DNA of 64,000 nucleotides, taken from Chelonoidis abingdonii (taxonomy: Eukaryota; Chordata; Testudines; Testudinidae). Below are positions 1 through 12,066 of this stretch, one piece after another; the stretch's first letter is position 1, and each line of letters begins with the position of its first letter. Below the pieces are notes generated by a model. It was not told where the DNA came from and did no database searches. It saw only the letters and a program-made list of their open reading frames with translations. The translations under genes and the position numbers were made by a program. The stretch covers positions 55,346,687 to 55,410,686 of the forward strand of contig NC_133777.1 in assembly GCF_003597395.2 (NCBI RefSeq), given 5' to 3'.

Positions 1-560
1 TAGCCGCCCGGCATATGTCTGGATGGGGACTTGGGCCAGGAAAGCAGCCGAAGAGGCTGAGCCGAGTAGCAATGGGCGGTGATGCGACCAGCGGGGCGTG
101 AGCCAATTCGTAGCACGTCGGTCAGATACACGAGGTTACCATGATGAAATCCTCTGGAAGTTACAGGGAGACCTTTCATACGCTCTGCCACTATGCTATG
201 AATAACTGAGGCGAGCGTTTGAGGCTTTAGTTCTGCTGATGTAGAATGGCGGGCCCGCGGACATCTAAGTGTTGCAGCTGCTGGTCCGGCGGCAGTGTGC
301 GGCTTCGGAAAGAAGACCGGCAGGAAAATATCTGGTTAGATGGAATGGTTGAGACGACCTTCGGAAGGAAGGCTGGTATGGTTCGTAGCTGCCACACTTC
401 GCATCTTGTGAGAAGATGGTGGTCTCTCAGGTATTCCATAAGCAGATAAATAGCTCCTACGGAGCCCTTCTCCGATGTCTGCTCGAGTCCGAGGCTGGGA
501 GGGATTCGGATGCTCAAGGCCCTCAGCAGTGGCCCTTTTGGACTCCGTTGGGTACCCATC
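1..560 (-). pseudogene. Inverted fragment of DIRS tyrosine recombinase (left arm of inverted repeat)
   Basis: Read on the minus strand, this encodes the C-terminal half of a DIRS recombinase, with motifs such as PAFLPKVV and a block ending near VRGPAILHQQN. Bases 1 to about 420 are a close reverse complement of about 4863 down to 4435. Weaker protein-level similarity (a degraded form of the motif EPLATCSL...SARRVGEL) continues to about 560. Homology starts at base 1, so the arm probably continues off the left edge. Because coding sequence is included, this is not a simple terminal repeat. It is more likely a second, head-to-head DIRS copy or an inverted duplication. Differences from the right arm are largely single-base insertions and deletions. 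Confidence 0.75.
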
Positions 561-689
561 AGAGCCAGTGGCCGCACACGCAGCCTCCGCCTCGCCTCCG
601 TTGCTCAGTTGACCGAGGGGTCACCCAAGTTCCACGGTGAGCAGACCACCGGGCGGCACACTATGGTTAAACAGTGCGCATCTCACCAT

Positions 690-1900
690 GATGCAAGCCG
701 CAGAATGCGGCCATCCGGACCAAGAGTTCCCTTCAAGGACCCTGTTGGTCCCGGAGTCTCGTCCTCATGCTTTCCCCGACGAGGCTGTGCGCGGAACATA
801 CCACATCTAGGGCCACCGCTACCGACCTGCACGGCGCACCAGGCACTTCTACGGCGGGTGTGCTCTGAACATATATCTGCCAGTGGAGGTAACGTTTCGC
901 CGAGGTGGGACGACGCCCCGATAGTCATAATCCCTCACGGAGGCCCCGACCGCGCTAGCGCTCCTCGTTATTTCGTACGCATCCTAGGCACGGCCGATAC
1001 CGCATCTGGCAGACCCCGGCTTCGGTGCTGCCAACCGGCAACAGGGTGTTGCGCAAATAGCATGGTGCCCTCCACAGGGTACGATACCTGTCAATGTTCA
1101 TCCTCCGCCTTGCTCGTGGGTGGTCCAGTGCGGTCAACGAGCTGAGAGGCGGCACGGGTCAGCGCAAGTCACCTGCGCCCAAGTCTAGAGAGGCAAGCGT
1201 CGAATGGACCTCCGTGCGGCAGGAGATTTACTCTCCTGGGGGCTCCAGCTCCGAATCGCCAATGCAACAGGCCCTAACTTGAGCCGTTTACAGTTTTTAC
1301 ACCTTGGAGTCAGTGGAGAAATTTCAACTTGACCTTCTCGCCACAGGCACTCTCGCAAGAGTTCTCTCGGCGCTCATGCAGCAGGGTAAGAAGGTGGCGC
1401 GCACCCCCTTCAGGCTTCTATACGATGCCGGCAGACTCCGAGAGCTAGAACTCTCGCATCAGGGGTCGCTATGAGGCGCACTTTCAAATGGCTGCAAGCG
1501 TCCGGCTTACCGTCGTCGAAGGTCCAATACACTTTATACAGGACCTCCCCCTTTGACGGCCCAGCTGGTTCCCTCTTCTCGCCAAAGACGGACCCTCGCC
1601 GCCAAAGTCTTAAGAGACAATCGCGTCATAAAGCGGCTCGCGTGGGAATGCACACTGCCGCAGATGCAAAGACGGCCCTTGCGCCCCAGGCCGAATGACG
1701 GTCTACCGCCCACGCTCGGCCGTGAGAGAAGACTTCTCCAGGCGCAAGAGGCAGGGACCTCTCGTAAGACTGCCAGGTGCTGGCCCTCAAGGTAGCTGTA
1801 ACCGCTCCGCTCCCGCCAACACCTGGCCTGCGGGGGGGACCGAAACCCAGCTTTTGGAAGGTGCGCTCGAGGAGCACCCGTACCGAGGTCCTCCAGGATC
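690..1900 (+). pseudogene. DIRS gag-like remnant
   Basis: Fragments in different + frames resemble the structural protein that precedes RT in DIRS elements. Around 820-860 there is a HQALLRRV-like stretch. Near 1180-1270 there is a segment reading roughly PAPKSREA followed by IYSPGGSSSES. At 1546-1593 the motif SPFDGPAGSLFSPKTD resembles the conserved PFDG...LFxxKTD block just before RT. These pieces are joined only through several frameshifts, so no intact product exists. The assignment rests on recognised motif order. Exact borders are uncertain, and the 5' end overlaps the junction with the inverted recombinase fragment. Confidence 0.6.
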
Positions 1901-1989
1901 CACCTCAGTTTTCAACCGCCTCGCCGCTTTCCTCCGCTGCTTGTTGGTCCCCAGCTAAACATCAGGACCGCTGGGTCTCTCACACGTGT

Positions 1990-3700
1990 GGAACGGTGCC
2001 GCTACGCGTCTGCAGTTTTTCTTCGACCTCCCCCTTCCCACCCTCCCTCCCGGTCCCTCTTCAGGTGACCCCTCTCACGAGCAACTCGCTCCTACAGGTA
2101 CAGTGTTCAATAGCTCCTTCACATTAGGAGCCATAGAGGAGGTTCCAGAGGCCATTGAGAGGCAGAGGGTTCTATTCCATACTCCGATTCCTGATGGCAA
2201 CGGCGAAGGCGCCGCCTTCGTCCCATCCTTGGACCTGCGACTCTGAGACAAGTATTCTCAGGAAAGCCAAGTTCCGCATGGTCGGCCTGGGAAACATCAT
2301 TCCTTCGCTCGATCCCGGGATTGGTATCGCTGCTCTCGACAGGAGCGGACGCATATGTCTATATGGCGATCATATCCCACCGCACAGGACGTTTCACTCG
2401 TTGTCGTAGGTGAAACGCGTCCGTCACTACCAAGTTTGCAGTTCGTGCCTTCGGCCTTCCTCGCCGCCCCTCGAGTTTGTTACCCAGTGTATGGCTAGTA
2501 GTAGCGCCTACCGCCGTCGTCGTTCACATCCCATGTTTTTCCCTAGCCTCGACGACTGCTTGATTCGGGGACGTCCTGAGGCAAGGTAGCCGGCATGCTA
2601 CAGTTCAATCCAGAGATCCTGTCTCTCTGCGTCTCGGATTTGATTCATCAACTCGAGAAATCCCTCCTACGCTTTCCCAACACACGGAATAGAATTCATA
2701 GGATCACTGCTGGACTCGAATCGAGCAACAGCCAGCTGGCCTCCTCATACGATGTTCAGAGCGTATAGTTTCCTCGCTTTCAGAGGTTCCATCGCCTTCC
2801 CACACCACTGCCCTGTACCGTCTCGGCCCTCCTTGGCACATGGCTGCAGTGCACCTTTGTCTACAAGCACGCGAGGCTACGCATTGCCGCCCTCTACAAA
2901 CGTCTGCGCTCCGCTTCAGTCTTTTCGGGCCACGACGGGACTGCCCTGGACATGGTAGTGCACTAATAACGTCTCACGTGGCTGGGCTTCCCTCAATTGG
3001 TGGCTGGCATCCCCGCCCTACGTGTTGCGCCGGTCGACCGCTTCACTGTGCACTCAACCCTCGACTACCCTGGACGATGGATGCTTCCGCTCTGGCAGAT
3101 GGGCGGCACAGCCTGGGCCATTCTGCAACACCAAGGGTTGGTCCTTACCAGAGCTCCAAATCCACATCAATGTCCGGGAGCTAAGGGCAGTCCGCTTGGC
3201 AATGCCAGCATTTCCGCGAGCAGCTACAGGGCTGTTGTGTTGCCATTTTCACCCCCGACAACACGACGGCCATGTATATAAACAAACAATGGAGAGAACA
3301 CGATCTTCCCCTCTTTGCCAAGAGGCTCCGTGAAACTGTGGGAATTTTGCAGTAGCCCAGCTCGATCGACTATGCTAGCCTCTGCTCCTCCCAGGGGCCG
3401 GAATACGACTAGCGGACCGAGCTGAGCAGATCGTTCCTGAACACACGAATGGTGCCATCCGGTCCCGGACGTTCTGTTTTCTGTCTTCCGAGGTGGTGCT
3501 TTCCCCAGATAGCCTGTTCCCTCCAAGGACAACAGGAATTGTCAGATGGTCTTGCTCACGCTAACAGGGCCGCTCCACCGGGCTCCCTCTCGGACGCCTT
3601 CTCATTCCATGGGACGAAGGGCGCTCCGTGTATGCGGTGTCCCCCGTTCCGCGTTGAGGCACAGGGTCCTTGCTCAACTGCGCAGGGGACCTAAGCGCCA
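1990..3700 (+). pseudogene. DIRS reverse transcriptase / RNase H remnant
   Basis: The fragments follow DIRS RT order. KAKFRMVGLGNIIPSLDPG (about 2259-2320) matches the conserved region before the first catalytic aspartate. SLDDCLIRG (from 2545) corresponds to the YxDD active-site block, with Y replaced by S. TWLQCTFVYKHARLRIAAL (about 2838-2895) matches the thumb and connection region. HINVRELRAVRLA (3163-3201) is a typical RNase H block, and RANRAAPPGSL-like sequence at about 3560-3600 marks the C-terminal end. Stops and frame changes separate the pieces, for example at 2585 and 2766. The enzyme would copy element RNA into circular DNA, but this copy cannot encode it. The family call is firm. 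Borders are approximate. Confidence 0.75.
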
Positions 3701-3829
3701 GATGACTTGATGATCGCTTCCCGTCATGGCCCCCCCTGCGGCAGTATTGCGTACACCATGCTGCTCGACCTGTCCCGGGCGGCCTCCAATATCACTACCT
3801 CTCTACCCGGACCTTATACCACAGGACTT

Positions 3830-4991
3830 CGGCAGGCTTCGGTAAACCCAGACCTCCGTCCCTACACCTGACAGCATGGCTGACTTTGGTGTTTGAACGA
3901 GTCTGAGCGTCAGGTGCTTGTCAGCGGAGGTCCAACAAGGCCCTTGTTAGGTGCAGGAAACCCTACGCGGGCCACTTATCTTCGCGAAAAGTGGGAAGCG
4001 ATCCTCATGCTGGGTGTGCACGAGTGTCTCCATGGTCCCGACTTGCCGTCCAGTCTCTGTAAGTCTTGCGACCCTTGACTTCCCTATCTCAAGGCCAGGG
4101 CTAAGCCCGCTCTTCCAATTAGGGTCCCCATCTAGCCGGAAATCTCCACCTTCCATCCTGGAGAGTCTGTAATCGTCCACCGTTTCCACACCCCACATTT
4201 CGCAGGTTCCTTAAAGGATGGAGAGAGCTTTACCCTCGGTTAAGCCTCCTTCCCTACGTGGATCTGAACCCTGGTATCTCTCTAGATCGCATGGGGCCCC
4301 CCTTGTTGAGCCGTTAGCGACCTGCTCCTTACTAGATCTTGTCATGGAGCAACGTCCTTCCGGGTAGCTATCACCTCTGCCAAACGAGTATCCGAGCTCT
4401 GTGGCTGGGCGTAGCACCCAACCTACACCATCTTCTAGTGCGGGAGATAAGGTGCAGCTACGACCATACCAGACTTCCTTCCGAACCGTCCGTCTCACCA
4501 ATTCCATCTTTAACCAAGATATTTTCCTGCCGGTCTTCTTTTCCGAAGCCGCACACCTGCCTGCCGGACCAGCAGCTGCACACCTTGAGATGTCCGCGGG
4601 CCCGCCATTCTACATCAGCAGAACTAAAGCCTCATAGACGCTCCGGCCTCAGTTATTCATAGCATCAGTGGCAGAGCGTATGGAAGGTCTCCCTGTAACT
4701 TCCAGAGGATTTCATCATGGGTAAACCTCGTGTATCCTGACGACGTGCTACGAATTGGCTCACGTCCGGCTGGTCGCATCACCGCCCATCATGCTACTCG
4801 GCTCAGGCCTCTTCGGCTTGCTTTCCTGGCCCAAGTCCCCATCCAGACATATGCCGGGCGGCTACCTGGTCGTCCATGCACACTTTTACATCGCACTATG
4901 CGCGGTTGACCATCTCGAGACGATGCGCCTTCGGTTAGTAACAGCAGTCGTTGCTTCGGCAATGTCTCACTCCGACCCACCGCCTAGGTAG
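3830..4991 (+). pseudogene. DIRS tyrosine recombinase remnant
   Basis: Fragments match the recombinase that follows RT in DIRS elements: YLREKWEAILMLGVHE (about 3981-4025), EPLATCSLLDL (from about 4310), IFLPVFF (4521-4541), a PAAAHLEMSAGPPFYISRTK block (to about 4630), SVAERMEGLPV (about 4665) and CYELAHV (about 4748). The end MSHSDPPPR, followed by a stop at 4991, agrees with the usual C-terminal end of this family. Several frameshifts and stops interrupt it. In an intact element this phage-integrase-type enzyme inserts the circular DNA copy without target duplication. The stretch 4435-4863 is duplicated in inverted orientation at the left edge of the window. Confidence 0.75.
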
Positions 4992-5385
4992 GCTTGGGAA
5001 ATCACCTACTAAGAAATGGATATGAGCAAGCACTCGAAGAAGAAAACAGGGTACTCACCTTTGTAACTGTTGTTCTTCTCCGTCCACACACCGCCGCCTT
5101 CCCACTGTCGGAGTAGCCGGCAAGAAGGAACTGAGGAAGCGGTTTGGGCCGGCAGGCTAATATATCAGTAGGAAAAGGAATGCCGCAGGATGGGCGTGAG
5201 GAGAACAATAAGCGGCGCTGCACTCCAGGGGCGCATGCGGCCACTAGGGGGCGCGGCCGGACCACCTAGTGTTGCTAGGGTAAAAGTAATCGACGAACAC
5301 GTAGCACGCGGCGCCGCACACCTACCTAGATGGATATGAGCAACACATCTCGAAGAACAACAGTTACAAAGGTGAAGTAACCTTT
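4992..5385. repeat. DIRS terminal region with complementary segments
   Basis: The recombinase stop is followed by noncoding end sequence. The 23 bases at 5056-5078 are the exact reverse complement of 5352-5374. Both segments are preceded by a related direct motif, atggatatgagcaa (about 5018 and 5331). Complementary terminal and internal segments are expected in DIRS elements, where they help to circularise the copy. AT-rich intron sequence begins just after 5385, so this is probably the right element border. Confidence 0.65.
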
Positions 5386-5678
5386 GATTTTTCTGTATCA
5401 GCTGAACAGATGATTGAGCATTCGCATGACTGAAAAAATCTAGCTCATAGGTGGACATTGATATTGGTGACCAAAGCTGCAGTTTCTGTCTTCCAGGATG
5501 CAAATGCTGATACAGGCTCCCGACAAGGGAGATGAAAGAGAATGGAAACAAAAGAACGAGCCGTCCTATTGGAAAAAAAAGAATCTATGAATTTGATATA
5601 CTGCACCTATTGGTAAAAATTCTGGTTTTACACGGTGAGTAAGTCATCTTAACTTTGGATTATTAACAATTTGTTACC

Positions 5679-6138
5679 TGTGGAAAGTAGAGAAAGAAGA
5701 CAGGGATTATGTAGAGGATCTTAATGCATGACAGAGTCTCTGTTAGCAAGAGTTAGGCTAACCTGTATACCCTAATACGCTAGAGATTGTAGAAGAATGA
5801 GGATTGTGTGAGGCGATTGGAAAGAACTGTTTGTATAGAAGTGTTTCGACCTCGTGTGTAGATAATACGAAATGTAGACCTGGTAGTCTCTTAAGTGAGA
5901 AAACCAAGATATCAGGATGACCTGTGTATAAACAAAATGCAGCTGTTGCTTATTATTGTCTGTAACAAAAGTATAAATGCTTGCTGTAATTGTTTACCTG
6001 TTGAGAGACCTGTCCGGGACTGGGGCAACCCTGTGTTCTAGGGCACTCCCTCCCTCAATTGCAATTGCTTGAGAAATAATAAAGTATCTGACTCTGCTGC
6101 ACCCAAACAAAAAGTGAGAAATGAGTTTTTCTCCGACA
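5679..6138 (+). mobile_element. Solo LTR of an endogenous retrovirus-like element, with 4-bp target duplication
   Basis: The segment begins TGTGGAAAG and ends CCGACA, the expected TG...CA limits of an LTR. It is flanked by tacc on both sides (5675-5678 and 6139-6142). It contains a TATA-like tataaa (5972-5977) and a polyadenylation signal aataaa (6078-6083), in the order expected of U3-R-U5 on the + strand. No internal retroviral genes adjoin it, so it is read as a solo LTR left by recombination. It lies in sense orientation in the TRPM1 intron before the S1 exon. Confidence 0.65.
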
Positions 6139-6529
6139 TACCTTATATTAATTTAAAACAAAATAATAGGAAAACATCTTGATATATAGTTTAAAGAACA
6201 GGTATCAACAAAATACACTTTGGCCTTGGCATCTGTTTCTCTTACGAATTTATACTGCTTCTAGCATCGTTGTACGTGAGCACATAACAAAATTCACATC
6301 GCACATGGTCTAACGCCCATTAAAACTTAAAGAGACATAGTTAAAACCTTTTAAATTGTTTTTCCATCTTCAGTGCTGCTTTATTATATCTAATTTTTTT
6401 AAATATCAAAAAGTTCAAAGGTCTCCACTCATTCTGGACTTCCAGCTTGTGACACCTGTGGCCATTATTTCCCCATTTGACTTTTATTAAGGTTGTAAGC
6501 ACTCAGTATATTTTGAAAATCAGCCCCTA

Positions 6530-6897
6530 GCTTCAAGAGAAGACCAAGAGATGATTTGATTGCAGTCTATAAGTACCTACATAGGGAACAAATATTTAAT
6601 AATGGTCTCTTCAATCTAGCAAACAAAGGTATAACGTGATCCAATGACTGGAAGTTGAAGCTAGACTAATTTAGACTGGAAATAAGGTAATTTTTTAACA
6701 GTGAGTAATTAACCGTTGGAACAATTTACCAAGGATTGTGGTGGACTCTCCATCACTGGCAATTTTTAAATCAAGATTTCATGCTTTTCTAAAAGATCTG
6801 TTCTAGGAATTATTTTGGGAAATTCTATGGCCTGTGCTATATAGGAGGTCAGTCTAGATGCTCACAAGGTCCCTTCTGGCCTTGGTATCTATGAAAC
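6530..6897 (+). mobile_element. CR1-type LINE 3' end
   Basis: The order is typical of a CR1 tail: a decayed coding end (RGDLIAVYKYL-like, about 6545-6590), then the 3' UTR with the cactggcaatttttaaatcaag region, and finally gtcccttctggccttg followed by tatctatgaa. Only the 3' end is present, as is usual for 5'-truncated LINE copies. Many substitutions indicate an old insertion. Confidence 0.65.
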
Positions 6898-7144
6898 TTG
6901 AAATCCAAAATTAGTGGACAACTATGAATATTTTCCTGAATATTAGGTTTTGTTTCTGCTGATATACACTTATGTTCTGTACTTTATACATTTAAACTTG
7001 CTGCAAATGACTTTTTGTACTAATTTTGGAATGATCTCAAGTAACTAAATGCTGTCTATGCAGCCATGGATAAAGCAGTTACTGTGTAACAGCCCTGCAC
7101 ACTAATGCCTAGAGTCCATGGACATAAAAGATTCTTTTTTCCAG

Positions 7145-7273
7145 ATATCATACCTGGGTTACCTAATGCTGTTCAATTATATAATCTTGGTGCGGATGGA
7201 CCGCTGGCCCTCGCTCCAGGAATGGATTGTCATCTCCTATATTGTGACTCTGGCTTTAGAGAAAGTAAGAGAG
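7145..7273 (+). CDS. TRPM1: TRPM1 exon: S1 and S2 of the channel domain
   Basis: Splice acceptor ttttccag and donor gtaatg bound 43 codons in phase 0, starting [12 protein letters not shown] and ending ALEKVRE. TRPM1 is a non-selective cation channel of the melastatin TRP family, used in retinal ON-bipolar cells downstream of mGluR6 and expressed in melanocytes. The first hydrophobic stretch is S1; [13 protein letters not shown] is S2. The sequence is close to TRPM1 and TRPM3, and the later exons decide for TRPM1. The N-terminal half of the protein must lie upstream of the window. Confidence 0.93.
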
Positions 7274-8132
7274 GTAATGTGAATCACACCAATAACTGCT
7301 ATTTTACATTATCCTGGGGAAGAACTTGCCATTTATAAATAAATGGTGAATGAGGGCTGGAGGAGTAGTGTAAACAGGCAAGCCTTGCATGAGGCAGGAG
7401 ATTCCCTTCCCTGCACCTCTTCCAAATCCATGCCAGTGCAGGGGGACTTCAACTATTACCCACACCAGGATTCTCAGAACCCTCCTGCCTGAGCAAAAGA
7501 GCAGTCAAAAATTCCACTAGGTCATTTCTGCAGTTTCCTGAATTCACTGCCCCTTTCATATGTGTATTTTCCTGGGAGGGCATGAGGATATAATCCCTAA
7601 ATAGCCTTCTGTTATGCACAATTAATGTATGTTGCATTGATCAGTTATAGTATATGATGAAGAGGTTGGGAGGGAGAAACGTGTTTTATATGTAAATTTG
7701 CAGTAGTATTTAATTTATTATCATCTCGGCTCTTACGGATTGGTAGTACAGCACAAAAACCCCACTCCCAAATCAATTCACCCCACTGTAGTTCCCTCCC
7801 AGTCTGTTTCCCCTCCAACCCACCATGTTCCTAAAATAAACACCTCATATAATTTTGATTTGGACATAAATGTGGACAAAAAGTTAATGGGCCGCAGCCG
7901 GTGAATTAAGTGACAATCCTATTAAGTTATGAAATCCTATGGTTAAATGAAAGTTTGGTCAAAATAGAAAAATTAAATGGAGTCTGTAAGCAGCCATGTG
8001 CTCTGCTGCAGGGGCAAATCCTGGTCCTGATGAAACCCATTACACCCAGTCAGACTATCCTCTGTCTCACCACCATTATTTAAAAAATGCACTCCATAGA
8101 TTTTCTTCAGGATTTTTTCCCTTTGCTTTTAG
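7274..8132 (+). other. TRPM1: TRPM1 intron without recognisable elements
   Basis: An 859-base intron with donor gtaatg and acceptor ctttgcttttag. I see no mobile element, coding segment or strong structure in it. Confidence 0.85.
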
Positions 8133-10281
<2,149 letters not shown>

Positions 10282-10456
10282 ATGATTGACATGCTGTACT
10301 TTGTGGTCATCATGCTTGTGGTTCTGATGAGTTTTGGAGTAGCCCGCCAAGCTATCCTGCACCCAGATGAGGAGCCCTCTTGGAGACTAGCCCGCAACAT
10401 CTTCTATATGCCCTACTGGATGATCTATGGAGAGGTGTTTGCAGACCAGATAGACC
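10282..10456 (+). CDS. TRPM1: TRPM1 exon: S5 and pore helix
   Basis: 58 codons plus one base, from [20 protein letters not shown] (S5) through [18 protein letters not shown] to the pore region [18 protein letters not shown]. The HPDEEPSW stretch resembles the TRPM1 HPEEKPSW form rather than the TRPM3 FPNEEPSW form. The pore motif [10 protein letters not shown] is the presumed selectivity-filter region. The exon ends in phase 1 (gac c) before donor gtaaga, and that phase allows either the microexon at 18720 or the exon at 21760 to follow in frame. Confidence 0.96.
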
Positions 10457-10805
10457 GTAAGAGTAGAATTCATAGTAAGATTCTGTTTCCTGTTTCTGAG
10501 GCAGATGATCAGATCCAAATTAATGAAAATGACTGTTTTTAATTTGGAATTAGTATGTTTGTCTTTGGTTGCTTTTGTGGCAGATTCCAGACTTCCAAAC
10601 GTCACTTTCTCCTCCCCACCAGAGTACCAATGGGAATCCTCTACCCGTCAGCATATGTTCTATTTCAATTACTGTTGAGAGTGGTGCAATCTGAAACGCT
10701 CACCAATCTTGGATGTTAAGAATATCACCTCTGAGATGCTCCTCTTCCTTAGATGGGTCAAGAAGAGATAATCCTTGAGTTACTGTTGAACCTGGTTCAT
10801 CACCA

Positions 10806-10905
10806 CACTCTGATTCAGGAAAGCACTTGAGCACAAGCTTAACTTCTAAATTCATGCTTAAACCCTATTGACTTCAGTGGGACTTAAACACATGCTTTCC
10901 TGAAA
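10806..10905. repeat. Palindromic short interspersed repeat (gattcaggaaagcactt type)
   Basis: The element starts ctgattcaggaaagcacttg, passes through a centre with ttgacttcagtgggactt and ends aaacacatgctttcctgaaa, so the two halves are imperfect reverse complements. Related copies occur at about 42965-43090 and 43589-43725. It looks like an old MITE family. The class is unknown to me. Confidence 0.5.
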
Positions 10906-11604
10906 TGGGGCCTATAAAAATTAATTGTGGAGCCATAGGTCTGCACATGCTCTAGAACAAGGGGTCTCAACCTGTTCAGTACAGAGCCCCTTCCCTTAGC
11001 AATATGTGAAGTTCAGGGTGGTCACAATTCCATGACTTCTGGTTATGACCCCACAAGTTTAGAACATATGTTCCTAGAATATTTTAGGTAATCAATAACT
11101 TTTGATACCATCCTTTTGCCAGACAGTCTGGGTAAATCACAAATGTCCTGGCTTCCTTCATTTCTGGGGGCAGGGCAGTATCTATCAAAACATGAGCCCT
11201 GCCAGCTGGAGGATGAGCTGTGATATCATCAGCTGGGAATGCACATGCTTGTTGTTAACAAAGGAATGAAATGGAGGGGCAAGAAACAGGGCTAATAATA
11301 AAAATTGGTAATACTTTAAAATGTGAAAATACTATTTGGACTGTTTACAAAATGTAATATTACCAAAGTGGCCCTTTGTTCTGATTTTGTGGCTCAGCAA
11401 CACACTGAAGTTAAGAATGCTGCAATCTAGAGCAGTAATTCCAGTTAGTTTTGATCAGGATGAAGTGTATTAAGTAGGAATGAGGAGTAAAATCAAGGAG
11501 AAAAGAGAGAAAACTGTTCCCAAATATATCATAGCTCCATCCTCAACCTTTATAGGGCCATAGCCTTGCTTTGGCCACCTTGAACTCACTGAGAGCCCCT
11601 GGCA

Positions 11605-11880
11605 CCTCATAGACTCATAGGTCAGAAGGGACCAATATGATCATCTAGTCTGACCTCCTGCACAAGGCAGGCCACAAAACCCTACCCATACACATTTATA
11701 ACAACCCCTAACCCATGGACTGAGTTATTGAAACTCTCTCAAAATTGGATTGAAGGACCTCAGAGCTGCAGGAGAAATCTCACCAGCAAGCGACCCATTG
11801 GCCCCACACTGGCAGAGAATGGCGAAAAACCTCTTATTGCGGACAAATGTGGCGCCTTTAGTTAAAGATCAGCCACTCTT
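11605..11880 (-). mobile_element. CR1-type LINE 3' end, minus strand
   Basis: Read on the minus strand, the segment ends with a gtcagactagatgatcat motif, then ggtcccttctgacctat and agtctatg at 11605, the usual 3' end of CR1. The upstream part (11690-11880 in + coordinates) belongs to the decayed 3' UTR. The left border is clear and the right one approximate. Confidence 0.6.
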
Positions 11881-12066
11881 TAGAGGTATTAGCTAACCTC
11901 AACAATAAGCAGCAGAGTTAAACTTAATTTGGTTTAATAGAGTTTCTGCCTTAGCTCTAGATTCCTTTGATTATGTTGTTTAATCATCGATCCTTACATT
12001 TTACGGTGTTTTGTAATTGTTTACCTTGTTTTCCCCTCTTATACTAAGGTTTATATGCGTCTACAT

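Larger units (their letters stand above)
1..5385 (+). mobile_element. Decayed DIRS-type tyrosine-recombinase retroelement in a TRPM1 intron
   Basis: The block is GC- and CpG-rich, unlike the AT-rich intron after it. It carries in order, on the + strand, remnants of a gag-like protein, a DIRS reverse transcriptase with RNase H, and a tyrosine recombinase. This gag/RT-RH/YR set, with complementary terminal sequences instead of direct LTRs, defines the DIRS order, which integrates by recombinase rather than by a DDE integrase. Many frameshifts and stops break all three reading frames, so this copy is not functional as read. The right end lies near 5385, where the terminal repeat gives way to AT-rich DNA. 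The left end is not seen: an inverted recombinase fragment occupies the first ~560 bases. The element sits upstream of the S1 exon of TRPM1, in the same orientation as the gene. Confidence 0.8.

Noticed and set aside
510..1145. Open frame of 211 codons taken as a possible host gene
   Set aside because: It lies in the DIRS gag region, where true similarity moves between frames. This particular frame has little of it.
1..5000. GC-rich first 5 kb as bacterial contamination or a viral insert
   Set aside because: The RT/RNase H and recombinase fragments match DIRS retroelements, and the following sequence is continuous TRPM1 intron, so a host retroelement explains the composition.
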